A stretch of 8,415 nt of DNA from an uncultured Chitinophaga sp. (GCF_937874145.1 NZ_CALNBI010000472.1:1-8415); one strand, 5' to 3'. Counted from the first letter of the stretch, positions 1-7,900 are shown. A program made the numbers and translations. Notes: generated by a model not told the origin, from the sequence alone.

Positions 1-43
1 GTTTTACGTATGTTTGATGTTATGCGCAGTAGCTCGGTCTATA

Positions 44-68
44 TGTCGTCAAATTTTACGACATTTTT
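44..68 (+). terminator. Weak candidate intrinsic terminator, plus strand
   Basis: TGTCGT (44-49) and ACGACA (58-63) form a perfect 6-bp stem around an 8-base A/T-rich loop, followed directly by five T's (64-68). An outer pair GTCTA (37-41) and TAGAC (74-78) flanks it, but asymmetrically. It could end a plus-strand gene lying left of the window. The stem is short and moderate in GC, so this is tentative. Confidence 0.3.
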
Positions 69-97
69 ACGTGTAGACAGGCGGTATACAGCGAAAA

Positions 98-123
98 GGA
101 GCGCAGGTATCCACCCTCGCTCC
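98..123. other. GC-rich hairpin with one bulge
   Basis: GGAGCG (98-103) pairs with CGCTCC (118-123), and AGG (105-107) continues the stem with CCT (115-117), leaving C104 as a single bulge and a 7-base loop. That makes nine base pairs. Read on the minus strand it is followed by four T's (complement of 94-97), so it could be a second, weaker terminator in that direction. It could equally be part of a structured RNA. Confidence 0.4.
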
Positions 124-129
124 CAAAGC

Positions 130-150
130 GCGGATCGCGTAGGCGACCGC
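130..150. other. Second GC-rich hairpin with GTAG loop
   Basis: Positions 130-138 pair with 143-150: GCGG, a bulged A134, then TCGC, closed by the loop GTAG (139-142) and answered by GCGACCGC. The stem has eight base pairs, nearly all G-C. No T-run follows on either strand beyond three T's at 151-153, so it is not a clear terminator. It starts only six bases after the hairpin at 98-123, so the two may fold as one element. Confidence 0.35.
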
Positions 151-213
151 TTTACCCCTAGCGTATGACGGCAGGCTTGTACGTTATGCCGGACGAACTC
201 GCGAAATTAAACG

Positions 214-241
214 AAAAAAACCGGAACAGGACTATTCCGGT
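214..241 (-). terminator. Intrinsic terminator of the alpha/beta hydrolase gene
   Basis: ACCGGAA (220-226) and TTCCGGT (235-241) form a perfect 7-bp stem with an 8-base loop. On the minus strand the stem is followed by a run of seven T's (complement of 214-220), the classic order for a Rho-independent terminator. It lies about 55 bases past the stop codon of the minus-strand hydrolase, which fits a monocistronic transcript ending here. There is no T-run on the plus-strand side, so it should work in one direction only. Confidence 0.75.
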
Positions 242-296
242 GGATTCAGTTAACCTACAACTGTTACACTATCAGTAACTTTTATGAAGAAGTGAC

Positions 297-1067
297 TTAT
301 GCATGTTCTTTCAGCCAGCCATGGATGAAGGCGGCATTTTCTTCCCAGCCCTTCTGCCCGAGCACCGAATGCGTTTTCCCCGGGAAGAACTTGTATTCCA
401 GGATTCCTTCGCTTTTGCTGTACTTTCTATAATTGGTATAATTCAGCGACGCCGGCATGATATGGTCTTTCTCCCCGGCCACGAACAGCAGCGGCACGTG
501 GGGCTTTTTGAAATCGATCTTAGCTTCCCTGCCCAACCCGTCGCGCGCTACCCGCTTGGATTCGGGGATCACCAGCTGGTCGTACGTGGCCTGCTGCTCT
601 TTAAGGGGCAGCCCGTTCGTAAAGGCGTATTGCCATTGCGGGACCGACATGAGAAAGGTTTTCGATGCCGGTGTAAAAAAGCCCAGCGGCCCCCAGGTAG
701 CACGGTAGAAGGAGAACTCGGAGGCAAGCACCCCCGCAGGCGGCACCGAGTGGATGGCCACGCCCGCCGCTGCAATGTCGCGCTGCAGCATGAGCTGCAC
801 CAGCAACCCGCCGAATGAATGCCCGATGAGGATGGGTTTTTCGGGAAGACTGGAAATGATATCGCTGAAGTAGTTCTTCAGGTCGGCCAGCCGGATGGTG
901 GCGATGGCGGGGTCGGGCTGGCGGGCGCGCAGCGTGGCGGCGGGCTCACTCTTATGAGGCCAGGGCGGTACGATGCACTTGTACCCTTCCTTTTCGAAAT
1001 AAGCCTTCCATTCGTCCCAGCAGGAATGATGGACGAAGCAGCCGGTCAGAAAAACGATTGTTTTCAT
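297..1067 (-). CDS. Alpha/beta hydrolase fold protein
   Basis: This 256-residue protein has the features of a small cytoplasmic alpha/beta hydrolase (Abhydrolase_6-like). The nucleophile elbow is GHSFGG with Ser84. The likely acid is Asp201 in the GEKDHI segment and the catalytic His is His233 in GKTHS, giving the usual Ser-Asp-His order. The N-terminal strand MKTIVFLTGC leads into Gly9, the usual oxyanion-hole region, where the common HG pair is replaced by TG. Length is typical of a single-domain family member. There is no signal peptide or membrane segment. The start is well bounded: an in-frame TAG lies at 1086-1088 and no other ATG lies between. No Shine-Dalgarno is seen, as is usual in Bacteroidota. 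The gene is divergent from the kinase operon and ends in its own terminator, so it is probably a separate unit. Substrate cannot be read from sequence; esterase, lipase-like or C-C hydrolase activity are all possible. Confidence 0.9.
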   Translation of the reverse strand: MKTIVFLTGCFVHHSCWDEWKAYFEKEGYKCIVPPWPHKSEPAATLRARQPDPAIATIRLADLKNYFSDIISSLPEKPILIGHSFGGLLVQLMLQRDIAAAGVAIHSVPPAGVLASEFSFYRATWGPLGFFTPASKTFLMSVPQWQYAFTNGLPLKEQQATYDQLVIPESKRVARDGLGREAKIDFKKPHVPLLFVAGEKDHIMPASLNYTNYRKYSKSEGILEYKFFPGKTHSVLGQKGWEENAAFIHGWLKEHA

Positions 1068-1160
1068 ATAGCGTGTTTTGTGAGACTAGCCAAATGCGGT
1101 GCCATAACGCCATCCCCTTGCCTGGTAAGCGTTTCGGCCACAGGCGAATTTCCCCTCCAT

Positions 1161-1316
1161 CGAAATATCGTGGCGGCGCCGCTGTATTCAACGAAATAAA
1201 GTGGTATTTTCATTTTTGTCCTGATCATCCCTGAATTTACATCCCCGCCCATCTTTCCGGCATCCGGCCACGAAATTTCGTGGTTTACGCATACCGGCTA
1301 CGAAATAAAGTGGTAT
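1161..1316. repeat. Four copies of CGAAATNNNGTGG
   Basis: Copies begin at 1161 (CGAAATATCGTGG), 1192 (CGAAATAAAGTGG), 1271 (CGAAATTTCGTGG) and 1301 (CGAAATAAAGTGG), all in the same orientation. Copies two and four share 17 identical bases (1191-1207 and 1300-1316). The copies form two pairs with internal spacing of 31 and 30 bases, about three helical turns, and the pairs are 79 bases apart between copies two and three. Around copies three and four the similarity extends to a tandem unit of about 30 bases (1261-1289 and 1290-1320) that also includes CAT(A)CCGGC(C/T)A. This could be an array of operator sites for the divergent promoters, or a genome-wide intergenic repeat family; the sequence alone does not decide. 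Confidence 0.7.
1268..1283. promoter_or_regulatory. Perfect 16-base palindrome, possible operator
   Basis: CCACGAAATTTCGTGG is its own reverse complement over all 16 bases, as expected of a site bound by a homodimeric regulator. It is the symmetric version of the repeat motif; the copies at 1192 and 1301 keep only one half-site well. It sits about 200 bases upstream of the hydrolase start and 320 bases upstream of kinase 1. The regulator is unknown. Confidence 0.4.
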
Positions 1317-1435
1317 CTTACCTAACGCTATCCGCCCAGCATTCAATTCTACATCATCACCGATCAATCCGGCAACCCCGCTACTGGTACCTGTGCGCAT
1401 GATTTTCGTCCGGTGCCTGCCGGGCCTATTACGGC

Positions 1436-1471
1436 TTTGGCTTGTTTTATGGATGCATACTGTAAATTTTG
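1436..1471 (+). promoter_or_regulatory. Weak Bacteroidota-type promoter candidate for the kinase operon
   Basis: TTTG at 1436-1439 could be the -33 element and TAAATTTTG at 1463-1471 an imperfect -7 element (Bacteroidota consensus TAnnTTTG, here with one extra base). The gap of 23 bases is at the long end of what is described. It would give a leader of roughly 130 bases before the ATG at 1607. No better match was seen closer to the gene. Confidence 0.25.
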
Positions 1472-1606
1472 AGCCATGAAAAGCACCTGGTTCACCTTTT
1501 GCCTGACCGCTCCGATGCCCGATCCTGCGCCTGCGCAAGGCCGCGTTGTAGTAACTGCCGGACAGCCAACATTCCATCATAAATCAACATCTTTGCGCAT
1601 CGCAGC

Positions 1607-4600
1607 ATGCAGATAATCCGAAAATATTCCCTGGTCCTGGGCGCCTGCCTGTTCCTCTGCCGGCTGGTAATGCCCGCATCGTGCGCTTTCGCCCAGCTGG
1701 CGCCATCGCTCCGGGATTCCATTTCATCCGCTCATAGCGGCACCGCGCGCATCAACGCCCTGCTGGCGGCCGGCAAGTACTTCCAGCTAAAACCGGGAGA
1801 ACTGCAACCGGATATGGACAGCGCGGCTAATTACTTCGAAAAGGCCAGGCAACTGGCCACCCGCACCGGCAACAAAACCCAGTACCTCGAAGCGCAGTTC
1901 CATATCGCCAGCCTTCACCAGGAACTGAAGATGCCCTGGATCACCGCGCAAATGGCCACTACCCTCCTCCCACGCCACCAGGTGCATTTATACAACCACC
2001 TTTCCATCTTCTACCGCGTGAAGCCGGGCGAATTTGCCGACGACCTCGACTCATCTTTGCTGTACGGCCAAAAAGCACTCGCGGTGGCGCAGGCCATGCA
2101 ACAGGAAGAATACATTCAATCCGCCGCTACCGTATTGGCCGCTTCCCTGCTCGAAAGAGGTGAGCTGAAAGAAGCGGTAAACATCGCGCAGAAGCTATCG
2201 CCCGCATCGCACGCCAATATCCTGCAAATGGCGGGGCACCGTTACTATTTCAATCACAACCGGAGCGCCGGGGAAAAAGATAGCGGCGAGCACCTGGCCC
2301 GGGAAGCCATCCAAATGGCGACAGCGCTCGCCCTCCCCATGGAAAAAATGGTGGGCAGCAACTACGTGCTGGGATATGCCGCCCTCGACCGCGGGCAGCT
2401 CAATCAGGCCGCAGCCTTTCTGCCGTTGACCACCGGCAATTTCAAAGGAAACCTCGCCATGTCCGTCGCGCGGCGGTGGATGACGCTCAACGGGATGCAC
2501 GACTCCGCGGCTATTTACGCCCGGCTCGCCCTGCAGGCGTATGAAGAGAAGAAAAACGATAACGGCATACAACAGGCGCAGAACCTTCTTAAAGCCGTGG
2601 AGCACATCCACGCTTCCCTGCCCGATTTCAAGTCCACCGACAGCGCGCCGCAACGTTTCCGGAAGCTCATCGACCTGGGGAAAAAATACCAGTCCGGATT
2701 CCCTGCTTTCGACCTCAACCAGCTGAACATCGCCGCCAATTACTTCAATCACGCTATCCACCTGGCCGATTCCATGCGAATCGATAAGTACCAGATCGAA
2801 GCCTGGACCGAAATGGGGAAAACCTACTGCATGATGAACGAAGCCGGGAAAGCAAGGCAATATTATGACCTGGCGCTCGCCCGCTACGCGCAGAAAAATA
2901 ACATGGCAGGAATGGGCTACACCTGGCTGCACTACGTCAACAACATCCGCCGCAAGCGCCCGAATTACGGCCTGGTGGCCGAATCCTTCGGCAAGGCATC
3001 CTACTATTACAGCCTGGCGGGCGATATGGAAATGGACCTGAAAACCGGGATGGAACAAGCGAACTACCTGCAGGAAGACGGCCGCCCGGCCGAAGCCAAT
3101 GCGGTCCTCATCCGCCTTTCCCGGAAATACGCCGGCAACCAGCCCCTTGCGGCCTACCAGATCAACCAGCACCTGGCACGGCTAGCCCAGTTCCGCGGCG
3201 ACCTCAGCGCCGCCCTGCGCTACGCGATCTCAGGCCTGCGGCAATCGGAAGCGATGCGCGATACCGCCATGCAGAAAGTTTTCCTCAACCGGCTGGCAGA
3301 TATTTACTACGACCTCGGGCAGTTCGACAAAAGCATCGCCGCCTATCACCAGGTTGTCCAAAACGAACATAACAAAGGCATCCTGTACGACTACTTTCCC
3401 GTCCTTTCCCTCACCGAACTCCTGATCCGCCACCGCACGGCGGCGGAAGCGCTGGCATTCGTGAAAGGCGTTTACCGCAGTGATCCGCCCGTTGGCTACT
3501 ATGCCGAGCGCATTCTCCAATGCGCGCAAGCCCTCTGCTACCAGGCGCTCGGGCAACCCGATGAAGCGAACCGGTACTTTTCCGAGGCGCTGCAGGACAT
3601 TGATAAGATCAGCGTGGGCGACCGGTTTTACACGCTGCTGCACTTCAACGCGGGCAAGTTCTTTCTTGAACAGCAGAAATTCTCCCTCGCTGCCGACCAT
3701 CTCCGCAAATCCATCCGCTCCGGGCCGGACGTTGCCGGCGTAGTCGTTACCCACAACGCCCAATACCTGCTGTTCCGGTGCGATTCCGCGCTGGGCAATT
3801 ACCGGCAGGCCATCGGGCATTACCAGCTGTACAAATACTTCACCGATTCCCTGTTCAACGTGGCGAAAAGCCGGCAAATTTCGGAATTGCAGATACAATA
3901 TGAAACGGAAAAGAAAGACCAGTCGTTGCTCTCACAGCAACAGGAAATCCGGTTCCGTGGCCAGGAAATTGAAATCCTGACCCAAAAAGGAAAGCTGCAG
4001 AAAGCGGACCTGGAACGCGCCACGCTGCTCCAGCAACAGGCGGTTAGCGAAGCAAAACGCAAAGACCAGGATATCCGCCTGAAGGAAAAAGATATCGCCT
4101 ACCTCCGGCAGGAAGCCCTGCTGCAGGAAACCAAACTCGAACAGGAACGGATCATCCGCAATGTCTCCTTCGGCGGTGGCGCCCTGCTGCTGGCCATCAT
4201 AGGGCTCCTGGTATATGGATACTGCCTCAAGCAGCAACATAACCGCTCGCTGCAGAACAAACAGGTGGAGATCGGGCAGAAAAACCTTTCGCTTGAAAAA
4301 CTGCTGCATGAAAAGGAATGGCTGCTGAAAGAAATCCATCACCGGGTGAAGAACAACCTCCAGATTGTGATGAGCCTGCTCAACAGCCAGGGCGCTTATC
4401 TCCAGAACGACGCCGCGCTGGTGGCCATCCGCGACAGCCAGCACCGCGTGCAGGCTATTTCGCTTATCCATAAAAAGCTGTACCAGTCCGATAATGTGGG
4501 CGTCGTGTACATGCCGCATTACATCCATGAACTGGTGGATTACCTCACCGATTGTTTCGATACGGGGAAGAAAGTGAGGTTCCTCCTGGATGTGGCGCCC

Positions 4601-4975
4601 CTCCACCTCGACGTTTCCCAGGCCGTACCGCTGGGCCTCATCCTCAACGAAGCCATCACCAACGCCATCAAATATGCCTTCCCGGGCGATAATGATGGAG
4701 AAATACAGATCACCTTTGAAAATACGGGAGGCGAATCATATGCACTGCATATCGCAGACAACGGCATCGGGCTGCCGGCAGGCTTTGATGCGGGCGCCAG
4801 CCGGTCGCTGGGGTTGAGCCTGATGGAAGGGCTAAGCGCAGACCTCGGCGCGCGATTTTCCATACAGAGCCATTTCGGCACCGAGATCCATATCGCATTT
4901 ACCATTGAGAACTTTATCCGGCCCGAATTGCCGCCGGCACCGCAACAGATGGAATCAACCGTCATTTATACCTAA
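1607..4975 (+). CDS. TPR-domain HisKA_2 sensor histidine kinase, paralogue 1
   Basis: Predicted membrane sensor kinase of 1122 residues. Residues 1-29 form a signal peptide ending in an AFA/Q cleavage site. Residues 30 to about 750 are helical TPR-type repeats, presumably periplasmic. A charged coiled coil (about 755-850) leads to one membrane helix (about 853-874), then a short linker and a HisKA_2 domain with the EIHHRVKNNLQ motif; His912, just before Arg-Val-Lys-Asn, is the likely phosphoacceptor. The ATPase domain follows: N box with Asn1014, Glu1015 and Asn1019, G1 box Asp1051-Asn-Gly-Ile-Gly, G2 box SLGLSLM (1067-1073). All key residues are present, so the kinase should be active. No PAS or HAMP domain is seen. 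The start is secure: an in-frame TAA lies at 1580-1582 and no other start codon lies between. It is the first gene of the operon, and kinase 2 follows after 18 bases. The sensed signal is unknown. Confidence 0.93.
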   Translation: MQIIRKYSLVLGACLFLCRLVMPASCAFAQLAPSLRDSISSAHSGTARINALLAAGKYFQLKPGELQPDMDSAANYFEKARQLATRTGNKTQYLEAQFHIASLHQELKMPWITAQMATTLLPRHQVHLYNHLSIFYRVKPGEFADDLDSSLLYGQKALAVAQAMQQEEYIQSAATVLAASLLERGELKEAVNIAQKLSPASHANILQMAGHRYYFNHNRSAGEKDSGEHLAREAIQMATALALPMEKMVGSNYVLGYAALDRGQLNQAAAFLPLTTGNFKGNLAMSVARRWMTLNGMHDSAAIYARLALQAYEEKKNDNGIQQAQNLLKAVEHIHASLPDFKSTDSAPQRFRKLIDLGKKYQSGFPAFDLNQLNIAANYFNHAIHLADSMRIDKYQIEAWTEMGKTYCMMNEAGKARQYYDLALARYAQKNNMAGMGYTWLHYVNNIRRKRPNYGLVAESFGKASYYYSLAGDMEMDLKTGMEQANYLQEDGRPAEANAVLIRLSRKYAGNQPLAAYQINQHLARLAQFRGDLSAALRYAISGLRQSEAMRDTAMQKVFLNRLADIYYDLGQFDKSIAAYHQVVQNEHNKGILYDYFPVLSLTELLIRHRTAAEALAFVKGVYRSDPPVGYYAERILQCAQALCYQALGQPDEANRYFSEALQDIDKISVGDRFYTLLHFNAGKFFLEQQKFSLAADHLRKSIRSGPDVAGVVVTHNAQYLLFRCDSALGNYRQAIGHYQLYKYFTDSLFNVAKSRQISELQIQYETEKKDQSLLSQQQEIRFRGQEIEILTQKGKLQKADLERATLLQQQAVSEAKRKDQDIRLKEKDIAYLRQEALLQETKLEQERIIRNVSFGGGALLLAIIGLLVYGYCLKQQHNRSLQNKQVEIGQKNLSLEKLLHEKEWLLKEIHHRVKNNLQIVMSLLNSQGAYLQNDAALVAIRDSQHRVQAISLIHKKLYQSDNVGVVYMPHYIHELVDYLTDCFDTGKKVRFLLDVAPLHLDVSQAVPLGLILNEAITNAIKYAFPGDNDGEIQITFENTGGESYALHIADNGIGLPAGFDAGASRSLGLSLMEGLSADLGARFSIQSHFGTEIHIAFTIENFIRPELPPAPQQMESTVIYT
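3794..3837 (+). repeat. 44-base exact repeat, copy in kinase 1
   Basis: This stretch is identical base for base to 7166-7209 in kinase 2. It lies inside a larger block (3779-3931) whose 51 encoded residues (725-775) are identical between the paralogues. It covers the last TPR helices just before the coiled coil. Identity even at third codon positions, next to strongly diverged sequence upstream, suggests recent exchange between the two genes. Confidence 0.85.
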
Positions 4976-4993
4976 TACACGCCTATACGCTAC

Positions 4994-7900
4994 ATGAGCC
5001 GCATTATCACACATATTTTCATATTCTCCGCGCTGGCATGTTGCTGCCTGCTTCCTTTCGCCGCATGCGCACAGGACGCTCAGGAATGGCGCGACTCTCT
5101 CGCCGTGGCCCGCAATGATACCCTGAAGGCAAAATACCTGTCCGGACTGGGCCAACTATACCGGAACAAAAAAAACAAAAGCAAATCTGATCTGGACAGT
5201 GCGTTCTACCTGCTCGGGGAAGCATTTAAACTCAATACCCGGCTCGGCTTGCGGGAGAATAGCTATTGGAACCAATACTACACGGCGCTTTTGTACCTGG
5301 ACGCAAAAACACCCTGGCGCGCGAACGAATTGACGGCGCAAATGGACCCGGAGAAAAGGGCGTCGCTGTACGCGAACCTCTGCTGGCATTATACGTTCAG
5401 ATCGGGAGAATACAGTTATGATCTTGATACCGCGGTGATGTACGGGGAAAAAGCGATCCTGGTTTCGCGCAGGGAGAATTGGCCATGGATCACCAGATAT
5501 GCCGCCCACGGGCTGTCGGCAGCATACATTGAATGGAAGAAATCGCACATGGCGCTGGCTTATCTCCCCGAGGTGGATTCGAGCGTCCGTTACACCCTCC
5601 TGAAGCAGATATCGTTTGAGTTCATAGCCCGGAAAGACAAGCTGGACAAGCACCTCGACAGTGCGGAGATTTTCGCGAACGCTTCTCTAAAGTTAGGCAG
5701 GGAAATCAACCGGCACCAGGAAGATAATGACAATTATTACTACCTGGCGCTGGTGGAGCTTTACCGCAAGCGGTATTACAAGGCGTCCCAATATATTCCG
5801 CGCATTTCCGGGCAATGGAAAGGCGACATCTGCATGGCGTTGGCCAGCTGGATGCTGCGGGAGAAACAGCAAGCCGACAGCGCGCGTTTCTTTGCGCAGT
5901 CTGCATTCGAGGCATATACATCCGCGCAAAAAAACGATCTGCAGGACCGCGCCCGCCAGTTCCTCGCCGCGTTGGCCAAACTCCCGCCGGCATCCAATTA
6001 TCCTTCAGATAATAAAGCTGGCAAGCAGCGTTTCCGGCAGTTGATGGACCTGGCCAGGAAGTATCAGTCCACTTATCCGTTATTCGACGCAAATCAGCTG
6101 AGTATCGCCATCAATTACCTGCATGCCGCCAACCAGCTGGCAGCTTCCCTTCGCGATGACAGTCTGCAAATTGAAGGTTGGCGGGAAATGGGAAAAACGC
6201 AATGCATGATCGGCGAAATCGAACAGGCCCGGTATTATTTCTCGCTGATCAACGACAAATTTGCTGCGACGAAAAATAACAAGATGATGGCCGAAAACTG
6301 GATGCATTTTGGGAGCTCCATTCGCCGCCAGCGTCCTTTATACGCCGATATCGCCTACGCATACGGCCGCGCACGGGAGTATTACGCCGCCGCCGGAAGC
6401 ATGGATAATGCGCTTATGTTCGGGATGGAAGAGGCAAGTTTCCTTGCGGAAGACGCCCGTCCGGACGAAGCTCGCCAATTACTGCTGCAGCTTTCCGTTA
6501 CTTATGCGAACCAAACCAATATCGCCTATAAAATGAGCCGTCACTTTGCCCTGCTGGCTCAGCTGCGCGGGGACCTCAGCAGAGCGCTGCATTATACGAT
6601 GGACGGGCTCAAAAAATCGGAACAGCAAAAGGATACCCTGATCACAACCACCCTCCTCACCCGCCTTGCCAGCATCTATCACGATCTCGGCCAACATGAA
6701 AAAAGTATCGAAACGTACCGCCAGGTTTTGTTCCGGCCAAAAATGGTGCCCGCTCACGAAGACTATGAAGCAGCAGTAAACCTGGCGGAGTTATTGATCC
6801 AGCAGCGCGGCCCTGAAGAGGCGATGGCGTTTGTCAAGCAGTTTTCCCGGCAGGCGCCGCCCAGCGGTTACTATCCGACCCGCATACTGTTTTGCATGCA
6901 GGCGCTTTGCCATGAGGCACTTAACCAGTACATGGAAGCGGAGCATTACTTCCAGCAAGCGATCGGCAACATCGAAGGCATCCGCGTGGGCGACCGTTAT
7001 TATTCCATGATAAACTTCTACACGGGCCGGTTCTATCTTGGTCAGAAAAAATTCACCATGGCCGCGGAATACCTGAACAAAGCCATCCGTTTCCAGCCCG
7101 ACATCGCCAGCGTGGCGCTGACGAACAACGCGCACTACATGCTTTTCCAATGCGACTCGGCGCTCGGCAATTACCGGCAGGCCATCGGGCATTACCAGCT
7201 GTACAAATATTTTACGGATTCCCTGTTCAACGTTGCCAAAAGCCGGCAGATATCGGAACTGCAGATACAATATGAAACGGAAAAGAAGGACCAGTCGTTG
7301 CTCGCACAGGAACAGGAAATAAGGCTCCGCGGCCAGAGTATCGAAATCCTCACCCAAAAAGGACAACTGCAGGTATCGGAACTGGAGAAAGCGATGTTCG
7401 CGCATCAGCAAGCCCTCAGCGACGCCAAACGGAAGGACCAGGATATCAAGCTGCAAGAAAAAAGCATCGCCATCCTCCGGCAGCAATCGCTGCTGCAGGA
7501 AAGCAAGCTCGAACAGGAACGCCTTATGCGCAACGTTTCTTTTGCCGGCGCGGGGCTGCTGGTCGTTATCATCGGGCTCCTCATCAACGGTTACCGCCTC
7601 AAGCAAAACCACAACCTCTCGCTGCAGGATAAACAACAGGAAATCGGCCGGAAGAACGCTTCGCTGGAAAAATTGCTGACGGAAAAGGAATGGCTGCTCA
7701 AAGAAATCCATCACCGCGTGAAAAACAACCTTCAGATCGTGATGAGCCTGCGCAACAGCCAGAGCGCCTACCTGCAGAACGACGCGGCGCTCGTGGCCAT
7801 CCGCGACAGCCAGCACCGCGTACAGGCGATTTCACTCATCCATAAAAAGCTGTACCAGTCCGACAATGTAGGCCTCATCAACATGCCGCATTATATCCAC

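Larger units (their letters stand above)
1..296. other. Non-coding region with several hairpins
   Basis: No convincing gene is visible here. Frame 1 is open from the left edge to a TGA at 166-168, but its translation is Arg/Ser-rich with no recognisable fold, so I do not call it. The stretch holds at least four inverted repeats, listed separately, and the heptamer TTTTACG three times in the first 71 bases (2-8, 54-60, 65-71). Positions 242-296 hold only a weak inverted repeat, GTTAC (263-267) and GTAAC (275-279). The region probably contains the 3' end signals of a gene beyond the left edge and of the minus-strand hydrolase. Confidence 0.6.
1068..1606. other. Divergent intergenic region with repeat motif
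   Basis: These 539 bases separate the minus-strand hydrolase from the plus-strand kinase operon, so promoters for both should lie here. Open frames across it on the minus strand give low-complexity translations that merely repeat the motif (IPLYFV, NFVAG) and look like products of the DNA repeats, not genes. The left half carries four copies of a short motif between 1161 and 1316. The right half holds a weak promoter candidate at 1436-1471 and a 46-codon plus-strand open frame (1476-1616) that overlaps the kinase start and is not called as a gene. Confidence 0.7.

Noticed and set aside
10..168. Short plus-strand open frame of about 52 codons at the left edge
   Set aside because: The translation is rich in Arg and Ser with no recognisable pattern, and it runs through two strong hairpins; most likely chance.
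303..818. 171-residue plus-strand open frame opposite the hydrolase
   Set aside because: It lies wholly within the antisense of a well-supported hydrolase gene with an intact catalytic triad; its translation resembles no family.
1084..1110. Possible minus-strand promoter for the hydrolase, TTTG at the complement of 1091-1094
   Set aside because: Only the TTTG half of the -7 consensus is present and no clear -33 element lies at a suitable distance.
1161..1320. CRISPR array or integron attC sites
   Set aside because: Repeat copies are short, imperfect and unevenly spaced (31, 79, 30), with no cas or integrase gene and no gene cassettes nearby.
1188..1580. 130-residue minus-strand open frame in the intergenic region
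   Set aside because: Its translation repeats IPLYFV and NFVAG because it crosses the DNA repeats; no fold, no family, and it would leave no room for promoters.
2195..3172. Long minus-strand open frame of 325 residues opposite kinase 1
   Set aside because: An antisense shadow typical of GC-rich genes; the plus strand encodes a consistent TPR domain conserved in the paralogue.
6791..7816. Minus-strand open frame of 341 residues opposite kinase 2
   Set aside because: Antisense shadow of the coiled coil and HisKA_2 region. A similar shadow opposite kinase 1 (3932-4606) follows from the similarity of the two genes, not from independent coding.
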